This document shows, piece by piece, positions 36,601-44,165 of a DNA stretch of 64,000 nt; the first letter of the stretch is position 1; the number at the start of each line of letters is the position of its first letter. The translations under genes and the position numbers were made by a program. The DNA comes from JAGOPY01 sp964619555 (GTDB lineage: Bacteria > Bacteroidota > Bacteroidia > Bacteroidales > JAGOPY01). Where the stretch lies: assembly GCA_964619555.1 (NCBI GenBank), contig CAZUDV010000005.1:124001-188000 (forward strand), given 5' to 3'. The notes under the pieces are model-generated. The model saw only the letters and a program-made list of their open reading frames with translations. It ran no database searches and had not been told where the DNA came from.

Positions 36601-37033
36601 TTCCCTTGCCGGGATCGTAGTGAACAATGCCATCGTCCTGGTAGATTATGCCGATCTTCTGAAAAAACGGAAACGCCGGGAGATTGGCCTTGAACCGGAA
36701 GCTATCATCCCCAAGGAACTCAACCTGGATTGCCTGGTGGAAGCCGGCAGGACCAGGCTGCGGCCGGTCATGCTCACTGCTGTGACCACTTTGCTCGGTT
36801 TGCTGCCGCTGGCATCAGGGTTGAATATCGACTTCCTGTCACTCTTTGAAACCTTTGATCCGAAAATATATTTCGGCGGAGATAATGTAGCTTTCTGGGG
36901 ACCCATTTCCTGGACCATCATCTTTGGCCTGACATTCTCCACATTCCTAACACTGGTCGTAGTTCCAGCCATGTACCAGGTGCTGTATCTCGGCAAGATC
37001 CGGATACATGAAATGAGGGCAGGGAAACAATAG
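33605..37033 (+). CDS. RND-family efflux pump, inner-membrane subunit
   Basis: 1142 residues, AcrB/HAE1-like with 12 membrane segments and two large periplasmic loops. Seen: N-terminal segment SVYLLIFILLAFGFLSY, PKELFPDIVIPTVMV, SLILALGMLVDNAIVVVENIY with the proton-relay Asp, and GLVSLAGIVVNNAIVLVDYAD in the second half. It uses proton flow to expel small molecules or lipids. Its periplasmic adaptor and TolC-like partner are not beside it, which is unusual for this family; they may be elsewhere. Confidence 0.92.
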   Translation: MIDQPESRQKVIRQFFLTNLALNNKNSVYLLIFILLAFGFLSYRSMPKELFPDIVIPTVMVQTVYPGNPPLDMENLVTRPIEKEIESVKGVKEINSSSSQDISAIFVEFNTDVNIKQAVLDVKDAVDKAKSELPDDLPADPTVTDIDFSEFPILYINLSGDYSINELKTFAEFLEDEIESYPEISKVEIKGLNEREISVNVDPFKMEMLSISFGDIESAIGNENVSMAAGQFKEGEYRRSVRIIGEFENAEELADIIVKQENGDIVYLKDIADVVNGFAEAKDYSRLNKQPVVTLHVIKKGGENLISATDKIFAALDRAKEDGSLPEGLTITLTNDQSDLIKKQLSNLENSMIMGVILVVLILYFFLGGRNAMFVGFAIPLSMFISFLVLDLLGYKLNMILLFSLILALGMLVDNAIVVVENIYRHFDRGYSRTESSRLGTGEIAAAIIASTATTLAAFFPLIFWDSLIGEFMKVMPVVLIIVLSASLLVALAITPVIASSFIRLGDQMPKPKTRRTLIIAIVLLALSSIFYAAGLNTPGSLLVIFALIGLANLLFLNRIARWFAKVFLPWLDGFYAVTIRYVLAKKRPYWVIGGTFGLLLFTLVLMAVRAPKVIFFPDMDPQYINIMATLPVGTDIETTNRFMGIVENDVYEILEPEMKIVKSVLTTVGNGAKSENEGFDISETPHRGMITVTFLDFELRDGINTFRIMRELTDQLVDRYPGVLVSVEKQSAGPPVGKAINIEIAGEDFDKLLLLVDKLQQKIESAGIEGIEGLKTDLDLGKPDATVHIDRDRARRFGLSTVQIAGTIRTALFGNDVSDFKVGEEEYPIQLRLKEEYRHNISTLMNQRITFRDQASGKIQQVPISAVADISYGSSYESIKRKDLNRVITLSSNVIKGYNATEVNDQIKAVLSDEVLPTGYSYSFTGEQEEQAESIAFLGRAMLIAIALILIIMVSQFNSVVKPLIILVSVLFSTIGVFGGLATFRMDFVVIMTGIGLVSLAGIVVNNAIVLVDYADLLKKRKRREIGLEPEAIIPKELNLDCLVEAGRTRLRPVMLTAVTTLLGLLPLASGLNIDFLSLFETFDPKIYFGGDNVAFWGPISWTIIFGLTFSTFLTLVVVPAMYQVLYLGKIRIHEMRAGKQ

Positions 37034-37097
37034 ATCCATAATTATTTCAGGGCTGATGCAACCCTTTGCAGGATTCTCCTGTCATATATTTGCTTTG

Positions 37098-37121
37098 ACA
37101 GGCTAATTAGCCTGTGTTTTT
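37098..37121. terminator. Palindromic terminator after the RND gene
   Basis: ACAGGCTAATTAGCCTGT (37098-37115) is a perfect palindrome, followed by GTTTTTA. It lies 65 bases after the RND stop. The gene-free stretch 37034-37284 otherwise shows two TAnnTTTG words (37085 and 37207). Confidence 0.55.
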
Positions 37122-37206
37122 AGTTTGTACTTGTTCTTTGAAAGGTTTGGATCCGGTTAAAGGAAAATATTCTGACTTTTTTATGCCATTATTACAAAAC
37201 TTTCTC

Positions 37207-37214
37207 TAAGTTTG
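37207..37214 (+). promoter_or_regulatory. Candidate -7 box for the first ECF cassette
   Basis: TAAGTTTG matches TAnnTTTG, 70 bases before the sigma factor start. Confidence 0.45.
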
Positions 37215-37284
37215 TAGGAGATAAAATAGGTATTCACTCATCATACCCCGGAATCATTTCGGAACGGGGGATATGTGAATTCAG

Positions 37285-37824
37285 ATGTACACCGACCACG
37301 AGCTCATAGCGCGGTGCCTGGCTAACGATCCCAAAGCCCAGGAATTCCTTTATAAAAGGTTTTCCAGGCTGATGTACGGGGTCTGTCTCCGTTTTGCCAG
37401 GAACACACTGGAAGCCGATGACATCCTTCAGGAAGGTTTCATCAAGATTTTCACTTATCTCAAAGATTTCCGCCATGAAGGATCCCTGGAAGGCTGGGTC
37501 AGGCGCACCATCATCAACACTGCTATAAATTATTACAACAGCAGGGTGAATGACTGGCGCGAGACCTCCATCGAAAAGGCAGAATCTTATCAGGCCGTTG
37601 CAGAAGATACCCTGGAGAGAATTTCCACTAACGATCTGCTGAAACTTATCCAGGAACTTCCGGAAGGTTACCGGATTGTGTTCAACCTGTATGTGATCGA
37701 AGGATATACCCACCAGGAGGTCGCTGAAATGCTGAACATTTCCGAAAACACATCCAAATCCCAGCTGTCGAGGGCCAGAGCCGCATTACAGCAAAGAATA
37801 GTGCAAAAAAAACAAAATCCGTGA
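37285..37824 (+). CDS. ECF-type RNA polymerase sigma factor (cassette 1)
   Basis: 179 residues. Region 2 (YKRFSRLMYGVCLRFARN, EADDILQEGFIKIF) and region 4 (LPEGYRIVFNLYVIEGYTHQEVAEML, TSKSQLSRARAALQ) of an extracytoplasmic-function sigma factor. It overlaps the next gene by GTGA (37821-37824), so sigma and anti-sigma are coupled. It closely resembles the sigma at 40850. Confidence 0.93.
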   Translation: MYTDHELIARCLANDPKAQEFLYKRFSRLMYGVCLRFARNTLEADDILQEGFIKIFTYLKDFRHEGSLEGWVRRTIINTAINYYNSRVNDWRETSIEKAESYQAVAEDTLERISTNDLLKLIQELPEGYRIVFNLYVIEGYTHQEVAEMLNISENTSKSQLSRARAALQQRIVQKKQNP

Positions 37825-39143
37825 TAGTGGAAAATTTTGAACATATAGATGAGATCATCAGGCAGAAGTTCGAAAACTTCGAACCGGAACCTCCCCTGCA
37901 GGTTTGGGAGAATGTCCGGTCTGCCATCAATCAGAATCCGCCTCCCACTCCCAGCGGATTGATGCTCCCTATCCTTTTCATCGTCACTTTCCTGATGTTT
38001 ACCGGCAGTCTCCTCCTTAACCTGCTCACCGGAACTTCGGAAAACCATTCAGGCGACAACCCGGTTTCGGAAAGTTACCTCAAATCCGCCGGTATGTTCC
38101 CGACCGGTTCCACCACTGAAACCGGCAAGAGCCTTCAGGAGGCCATTTATGATACTTACCAGGTCAATCACCTGGACCAGACAGTGGCAGACGCAGCTCC
38201 TGCACAACCCATTGCTGAAGAAATCAGGGTAAAGGCACCGTTCCAGCCTGTTCCAGCTAACCGACCCAATGATGCAAGTGCCGTCCGGACCACCTCCCCG
38301 TCGGCCAAGACCGGACCGGACCGCGGTACCTGGACCCCCGGGTTGCGCCAGGCACTCAATTCCGGAGAGATCAGTGTAGCCACCGCTGTAAAATACAACC
38401 TGAGCAAAAAAGACGTCCAAAAGCTTTCCGGTTACCAGGATTATGCCAGGGGTAAGAAGGCAACCTGGTCCATTGGAGCCTATTTTAACCCAGATGTCAC
38501 CATGTTCCGTTCGGAAGAGCTTGAAAATACGGTCAGTTACAGCCTCGGGCTGATGCCCCAGGTAACATTCAACCACTTCTTCATCCAGTCAGGCATCAGT
38601 GCCAGATTTACCCATGATAAAGGAAATTCGCAGGTAAGTTACAACCGGTTCCTGGGCACCTATGAAGATGTTTACCTGGTCACATTCGATTCTACTGAAT
38701 TCGGAGTGGTCCCCACTTATTTCACCGAAACGGTGGAGGTTTTCGATACGGTCGATCATTATACGGTTACTGAAACAAGTTCCGATTACACATACCTGGA
38801 AGTGCCGGTTCAGTTGGGTTACATTCATGACTTTGGCAAGGTATCCCTGTTTGCCAAAGGTGGGCCTTCCGCTTCATTCCTGATCCGTAAAAACATGCCG
38901 GTCCAGGCTCCTGAAACAGGTGCAAGGATCGTGGACGTGGATTACCAGGTTCCTGCCAGATCGACGGTTAACTGGCAGTTGGTGCTGGGTGCAGGACTTA
39001 ATTACGAGTTTTCGGACCAGGTCAGCTTCACTTTTGAACCTACATTCCGCCATGCCCTGAAATCAGAATACCAATTGTCCGGAGGAGCTAAAACCGGCGC
39101 CAATTCATTCGGGATCAGGGTGGGCCTGAATTATCATTTTTAA
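37821..39143 (+). CDS. Anti-sigma / outer-membrane barrel fusion (dual-membrane-spanning type, cassette 1)
   Basis: 440 residues, GTG start. Residues 1-45 form a cytoplasmic anti-sigma-like part (FEPEPPLQVWENVRSAI); one membrane segment follows at about 48-70 (LPILFIVTFLMFTGSLLLNLL), then a Pro/Thr-rich periplasmic linker to about 210, then a beta-barrel domain to the final GLNYHF. Such dual-membrane-spanning anti-sigma proteins (Dma) are known in Bacteroides thetaiotaomicron. The design allows an outer-membrane or surface signal to reach the sigma factor in the cytoplasm. Paralogue of 41431-42762, sharing YTYLEVPVQLGY / YSYLDFPVTLGY. Function here is by family and layout. Confidence 0.85.
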   Translation: MIVENFEHIDEIIRQKFENFEPEPPLQVWENVRSAINQNPPPTPSGLMLPILFIVTFLMFTGSLLLNLLTGTSENHSGDNPVSESYLKSAGMFPTGSTTETGKSLQEAIYDTYQVNHLDQTVADAAPAQPIAEEIRVKAPFQPVPANRPNDASAVRTTSPSAKTGPDRGTWTPGLRQALNSGEISVATAVKYNLSKKDVQKLSGYQDYARGKKATWSIGAYFNPDVTMFRSEELENTVSYSLGLMPQVTFNHFFIQSGISARFTHDKGNSQVSYNRFLGTYEDVYLVTFDSTEFGVVPTYFTETVEVFDTVDHYTVTETSSDYTYLEVPVQLGYIHDFGKVSLFAKGGPSASFLIRKNMPVQAPETGARIVDVDYQVPARSTVNWQLVLGAGLNYEFSDQVSFTFEPTFRHALKSEYQLSGGAKTGANSFGIRVGLNYHF

Positions 39144-39154
39144 CCTCCAGGATC

Positions 39155-40759
39155 ATGAAGACTAAGTTACTAAGATCCAGACCTGAACATAACCGGGGAG
39201 CCCGCCTGAAAAGCCGCTTCCTGTCGGTTCTGCTGGGTTTCATGATCTCCGCTTCGCTGGCCCAGGTTACTTCCAACGACAAATATATCTTCATCTCCGG
39301 CCAATTGACGGAATCCATTACCGGAGCTCCTATTGCGGACCATGAAATCTACATCTTTTCCGATTCACTGGCTAATGGCGGTTTCAGCTATTACGCCATG
39401 ACCAAGACCGATATCAATGGCTTTTACTGGGATACCGTTGTCACCTCCAAATCCGATGGGATCCTGAACCTGTCGACCTACGATTTTGAAAATAACCTGA
39501 TTTCCCTGGACCGCTATTATAGGTTCGTCTGGGAAATTGAATACCAGATGTTTGTGGACTTTGCGATATTTGACCCTTATTCCACCAGCGATTTCCAGGC
39601 AAATTTCAAAGCAGAAGAGGACACCATGACACAAAATCCTTTGAAAGTCATTTTCAGAGATATCTCCATAGGTTCTACGATCAAAGGATGGGAATGGGAT
39701 TTCGGAGACGGGTATTCATCGGAAATCCAGGATCCGGAACACATTTACGCCGATCCCGGCAATTATATCGTCACCCTCACCGTCAGTAGTTATCCTATTT
39801 CTACTGAAATACCTGTTACCAGTACCATAACCAAACAGGTGCAGGTTGGATTGACCGATTATTACAATATCGGCGGGCATGTATTTGCCGAATATTTCCC
39901 CATCGACTTCGGTTCAGCTTACCTGTATACATTTGATCCGGAAAACAACCTGGTACCACTGGATACCACTTCCATCGATACCCTTGGCTATTATTATTTC
40001 TACCAGGTTCCGGAAGGACATTACATTACCAAGGCACGCCTGGAAGCCAATTCGGTTTATTATGGCATGTTTGTCCCCACCTATTTCGGAAATACCATCA
40101 ACTGGGAACAAGCCTTAAATGTTGATCTGGAAGACAATGATTTTGAACTTGATATCGACCTGATCCCATCGTTGGGAATTGTGACCGGACAGGGGAGGAT
40201 CACCGGACAGATCAATTACGATACTTTAAGGGGCGGGAATATTTCCCCTGCGGGAGATGTGGAAATCGTCCTGATGAATGATCGCGGAGGATACCTCACC
40301 TGCGGCCTTTCGGACATTGAAGGTCATTTCGGATTTTCTGACCTGGCATTCGGTACTTACCAGCTGTTCCCCGATGTCGCCGGCGTACCTACCAATCCTA
40401 TGTTTGTCACGCTTTCCGAAGAAGAACCGAGCCTGGAAGACCTCAGCCTGGTCATCCATACCGGAGAGATCATTTTTGCAGTGGGAGAACCTTCTTCCTA
40501 TATTGAAAACCCACTGATAATCTACCCCAATCCGGTAGCTGATCAGGCCACCATCTCACTGGACCTGAAAAATTCATCCTGCCTGGAAATTTTCATCATC
40601 GAAACGTCCGGCAAAATTATCCTGAGTGAAAAGAAATGCCTCGAAAAAGGTTCAAATCAGATCACGATAGATGCATCCGGCCTGGCAACAGGTTGCTACC
40701 AGGTCATCCTGATCCCCGAAGACCGTATGGTCACATCAGTTAAGCTCCTGAAACTTTAA
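39155..40759 (+). CDS. PKD-domain T9SS surface protein (cassette 1)
   Basis: 534 residues with a signal peptide after a long basic start (LSVLLGFMISASLAQ). A PKD domain (WEWDFGDGYSSE), then a shared ~200-residue module (IGGHVFAEYFP ... YYGMFVPTYFGNTINWEQA) and a Cna-B-like domain, and a C-terminal T9SS sorting domain (IYPNPVADQATISLDL; last ~80 residues). The T9SS should carry it to the cell surface. It follows the anti-sigma barrel by 11 bases and may be the surface element the barrel senses, which is inference. Confidence 0.85.
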   Translation: MKTKLLRSRPEHNRGARLKSRFLSVLLGFMISASLAQVTSNDKYIFISGQLTESITGAPIADHEIYIFSDSLANGGFSYYAMTKTDINGFYWDTVVTSKSDGILNLSTYDFENNLISLDRYYRFVWEIEYQMFVDFAIFDPYSTSDFQANFKAEEDTMTQNPLKVIFRDISIGSTIKGWEWDFGDGYSSEIQDPEHIYADPGNYIVTLTVSSYPISTEIPVTSTITKQVQVGLTDYYNIGGHVFAEYFPIDFGSAYLYTFDPENNLVPLDTTSIDTLGYYYFYQVPEGHYITKARLEANSVYYGMFVPTYFGNTINWEQALNVDLEDNDFELDIDLIPSLGIVTGQGRITGQINYDTLRGGNISPAGDVEIVLMNDRGGYLTCGLSDIEGHFGFSDLAFGTYQLFPDVAGVPTNPMFVTLSEEEPSLEDLSLVIHTGEIIFAVGEPSSYIENPLIIYPNPVADQATISLDLKNSSCLEIFIIETSGKIILSEKKCLEKGSNQITIDASGLATGCYQVILIPEDRMVTSVKLLKL

Positions 40760-40849
40760 TAAGCCGGGGCTACCCTTTTTTCTTTTTTCCTCATTTTTCC
40801 GGGCAACCAAAACAAGAAACCGGGGTCTACGTTATTGAAGGTATATGGA

Positions 40850-41434
40850 ATGATCCCTGACGAACAAATCATAGAAGGTTGTATGGCAGGCAAGCGAAAG
40901 TCGTTCAGCCTGTTATATAAAAAATATGCTTCCACGATGCTGGCGGTCTGCCTGAGATACTGCAAAAACCGCATCGATGCCGAGGATGTCATGCAGGATG
41001 GTTTCCTTAAAGTCTTCTCCCAGGTCCATAAATTCCGCAAGGAAGGTTCCTTTGAAGGATGGATCAAGCGTATCATGATCAACGCTGCTATCGACAACTA
41101 CCAGTCGAACCTCAGGCTTTCCTTCATTCAGGATTCCGGACACCTTCACGAACACCCCGATATGACCGAATGGAGTGACGATGATGATCTGCCGGAGGAA
41201 CTGGCAATCTCCCGGGAAAAGTTGATGTCAATGATCCAGGAATTGCCGGATGGCTATCGCATGGTCTTCAACCTGTATGCCATTGAAGGCTTTGGTCATA
41301 AAGACATTGCCACGATGCTCGGGATATCGGAAAGTACCAGCAAAACACAGTTGCTCAAGGCCCGTAAAGCCTTGCGTAAAAAAATAGAAGCCATAATTGA
41401 AAATTATCCCGTAAACAGGGTTATAGCAATATGA
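40850..41434 (+). CDS. ECF-type RNA polymerase sigma factor (cassette 2)
   Basis: 194 residues from ATG 40850 (a TTG at 40835 adds only five residues). Sigma regions 2 (YKKYASTMLAVCLRYCKN, DAEDVMQDGFLKVF) and 4 (LPDGYRMVFNLYAIEGFGHKDIATML). Paralogue of the sigma at 37285. It overlaps the next gene by ATGA. Confidence 0.93.
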   Translation: MIPDEQIIEGCMAGKRKSFSLLYKKYASTMLAVCLRYCKNRIDAEDVMQDGFLKVFSQVHKFRKEGSFEGWIKRIMINAAIDNYQSNLRLSFIQDSGHLHEHPDMTEWSDDDDLPEELAISREKLMSMIQELPDGYRMVFNLYAIEGFGHKDIATMLGISESTSKTQLLKARKALRKKIEAIIENYPVNRVIAI

Positions 41435-42762
41435 AAACAGGAAATAAAATAGACGATCTTTTCAGGGAGTCCATGACTGGCTACCAGATCGAGCCGACCC
41501 CGGGCCTCTGGCGGAGGATCGAAAGGCGGTTCTTCCCGCCTTCCCGGTTCAGCCCTTCCGGTCTTATAACTTCCGCCATCCTCATCTTCATCGCAGGATT
41601 GATGCCGTGGGTGCTCATCCCGGCAAAGGGTGGCCAGCCAAAGGAGCTGGAAGTGCACCAGGAAGGCCATCACAGGGGGTATATCCTGTATCCGTCGGAT
41701 CCGGGTTCCGTCTCCGTGACCGGAAATGAAAAGACCTATTCGGTCCAGACCACGTATATCAATACGGAACAAACGGCACAAGTCCCGGAAAATAAGGTAA
41801 CTATTACATCGGAAAACATCAGGGACCATTCGGATGACATCCAGGGGAACTTCATTGCCAGCACTGATCCCCAGTCTTATTATTCCCCAATTTATGCCAA
41901 AGACGGATCCCCTGAAACATACCGCGAACCTCTTTGGATCCTGAAAATGCACATGCACCGGGCCGGCCTGATGTATCCGGCTTATTCCCACCCTCCCCAA
42001 CCTTCGATAAGGGATATCGAGGTAAAATCAGCCTTCCGGGACGACTATGAATCGTCTTATTTTAAAAACTCAGAATCTGCCTTAGGCTTCAGTTTTAATC
42101 CGTCACTTGTTTTCTATGATCCCAATCCGAATAACAAAATGCTGGGCGGAGAAGCTTACTACCGGTATTCAGTTGGAAACTGGAACCTCACAGGTGGTAT
42201 AGGCTACAGTCGGATGGAAGACCAGGGAACCTACGGAGTCAATTACACATCTTACGACAGTGTCGGCTTCTTCATCGATGTGGTATCCTTCATCCCTGAT
42301 CCGAGAAATCCGGGTAATATCGTGTATACCACGCAGAAAAAGACCATCTATGATTCTGTTCCGCACTATTCCATCACCGAAAAGACCAACTTGTATTCTT
42401 ACCTTGATTTTCCGGTGACCCTGGGGTATACATTCTTCCAGCAAGGGAGGGTTTCCCTTTCAGCCAATGCCGGAATCAAGTTCTCTGTCCTGGTGGGGAA
42501 AAATGAACCGACCGTTGATTTTTATATTCCGAACGGAGAACTGACCGAAATAATCCGTGAAGTTCCCCCAAGGTTGAATACAAACTGGAGGTTTACGGCC
42601 GGCATCGACTTTGGATACACGCTGACCAGCCAGGTGAGTTTTCACCTCGAACCGGTGTTTGAACAATACATCAGCCCGGTTTATGCCAAACAACCGGGGG
42701 TGATCAACAAAAAACCTTACGTAGCAGGCCTGAAGGCCGGTTTCAGGTATACCTTCAAATAA
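41431..42762 (+). CDS. Anti-sigma / outer-membrane barrel fusion (dual-membrane-spanning type, cassette 2)
   Basis: 443 residues with the same plan as 37821-39143: a cytoplasmic start (DDLFRESMTGYQIEPTPGLW), one membrane segment at about 43-65 (LITSAILIFIAGLMPWVLI), a periplasmic linker, and a barrel ending in GFRYTFK. The barrel part aligns well with cassette 1 (VSLSANAGIKFSVLVGKN against VSLFAKGGPSASFLIRKN). The start is ATG by ATGA overlap with the sigma factor, and its stop overlaps the following gene by one base. Confidence 0.85.
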   Translation: MKTGNKIDDLFRESMTGYQIEPTPGLWRRIERRFFPPSRFSPSGLITSAILIFIAGLMPWVLIPAKGGQPKELEVHQEGHHRGYILYPSDPGSVSVTGNEKTYSVQTTYINTEQTAQVPENKVTITSENIRDHSDDIQGNFIASTDPQSYYSPIYAKDGSPETYREPLWILKMHMHRAGLMYPAYSHPPQPSIRDIEVKSAFRDDYESSYFKNSESALGFSFNPSLVFYDPNPNNKMLGGEAYYRYSVGNWNLTGGIGYSRMEDQGTYGVNYTSYDSVGFFIDVVSFIPDPRNPGNIVYTTQKKTIYDSVPHYSITEKTNLYSYLDFPVTLGYTFFQQGRVSLSANAGIKFSVLVGKNEPTVDFYIPNGELTEIIREVPPRLNTNWRFTAGIDFGYTLTSQVSFHLEPVFEQYISPVYAKQPGVINKKPYVAGLKAGFRYTFK

Positions 42763-44027
42763 TGAGCGCCATGAAAACACTCAGACTTTTTTCCATTTGC
42801 GCCGCCCTATTGCTGATACCCGGGGTATCCAAGCCGCAGGTGAACGAGCCCATTCCCTGCAAAGCTTCTTTTACCATTGACCTGGATTCCGCCACCAGCC
42901 ACCCCTTCCTGTATCATTTCAAAGATGCCTCTTCCGGAAATATCAACTCCTGGCAGTGGGATTTCGGCGACGGCGCTATTTCCACCGATCAAAATCCTTC
43001 TCATCAGTATGAAACAGGTGGAAATTACCCGATATGCCTCACAGTGACCAATACGGAACATCCGGATAGTTGTTACGACCAGTTTTGCCGGGGTATCATC
43101 ACTCAAAGCTATTTCAGCCTGGGCGGGCTCGTATATGCCGGTGAACTGCCCCTGAATAACCCTTTACCGGCAGGAGATACCGGTATTGCATCGATTTACA
43201 GGGTAACGGATAACCTGGTTTCATTTGTGGAGGAACAGAAATTCAGTGATTACGGATACTACTGGTTCGGGTATGTGTTACCGGGAAAATATCTGGTCAA
43301 GATCAGCCTTACGGAAACATCGTCCAGTTATGGAAAATTCTTTTCAACCTATCTCGGGAACAAAGTGAACTGGTCACAGGCCGGGATTATAAGCCTGACC
43401 AACGGAAATCTCTATGAAGAGACCGTCAGCCTCGTACCGGTCCGGGAACCTGCAACTGGTCCGGGCATGATAAAAGGTTTTGTCAACTTCGAACAAAACG
43501 GAGAATACAGCCCTCCACCGGTCAATCAGACAACCGTTATCCTGGCAGATAAAGATAAAACGCCTCTCGTATATACCTGCCCCGATGCTTCAGGTTATTT
43601 CAGTTTCAGCAATTTACCCCTGGAAACCTATTTTGTCAGCGCTGATGCCACCGGCAAACCTTCGACCGTGATCACAGTGACCCTGACAGATAGTGCACCG
43701 GTGGCCGAGGGGATCAATCTGACCATTTTCGGAGGGAATGTCTCCGGGGTCCCTGAAGAGCTTATGGCCGACCTGGCCATAACAAGGGTCTTTCCCAATC
43801 CAATCCGTGATCTAATGTCGATGCAGGTATTTTCTTCCAGAGATATTCCTGTCACGCTCAGGATCAATGACCTGAGCGGAAAAAGCTGTCATATTAGCTA
43901 TCACCAACTCGGAAATGGCTTAAATTTGATACAAATCCCGGTTGTCGCCCTAGGATCCGGCATGTACGTACTCTCGCTCATTCCCGACGGAAAATCCTAC
44001 CCGGTTGCGGTGAAATTCGTCAAATAA
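42762..44027 (+). CDS. PKD-domain T9SS surface protein (cassette 2)
   Basis: 421 residues, signal peptide LFSICAALLLIPGVSKPQ, PKD domain (WQWDFGDGAIST), the shared module (LGGLVYAGELP ... SYGKFFSTYLGNKVNWSQA), a Cna-B-like part and a C-terminal T9SS sorting domain (VFPNPIRDLMSMQVF). Shorter than its paralogues. It overlaps the preceding barrel gene by one base, so it is made with it. Confidence 0.84.
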   Translation: MSAMKTLRLFSICAALLLIPGVSKPQVNEPIPCKASFTIDLDSATSHPFLYHFKDASSGNINSWQWDFGDGAISTDQNPSHQYETGGNYPICLTVTNTEHPDSCYDQFCRGIITQSYFSLGGLVYAGELPLNNPLPAGDTGIASIYRVTDNLVSFVEEQKFSDYGYYWFGYVLPGKYLVKISLTETSSSYGKFFSTYLGNKVNWSQAGIISLTNGNLYEETVSLVPVREPATGPGMIKGFVNFEQNGEYSPPPVNQTTVILADKDKTPLVYTCPDASGYFSFSNLPLETYFVSADATGKPSTVITVTLTDSAPVAEGINLTIFGGNVSGVPEELMADLAITRVFPNPIRDLMSMQVFSSRDIPVTLRINDLSGKSCHISYHQLGNGLNLIQIPVVALGSGMYVLSLIPDGKSYPVAVKFVK

Positions 44028-44051
44028 TTAACTGGCAGCCAATTTCTTTCT

Positions 44052-44059
44052 TAATTTTG
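44052..44059 (+). promoter_or_regulatory. Candidate -7 box for the M14 peptidase gene
   Basis: TAATTTTG fits TAnnTTTG; the leader to ATG 44166 would be about 100 bases. Confidence 0.4.
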
Positions 44060-44165
44060 AAACCGGATCCGGAAAATCAAGTAAACTTCCGGGCTGAAAG
44101 CATTCATAACGATTGGTTTTCAATGGAAGACCACCCGTTTTAATTGTTTACCGCAAAGAATACCT

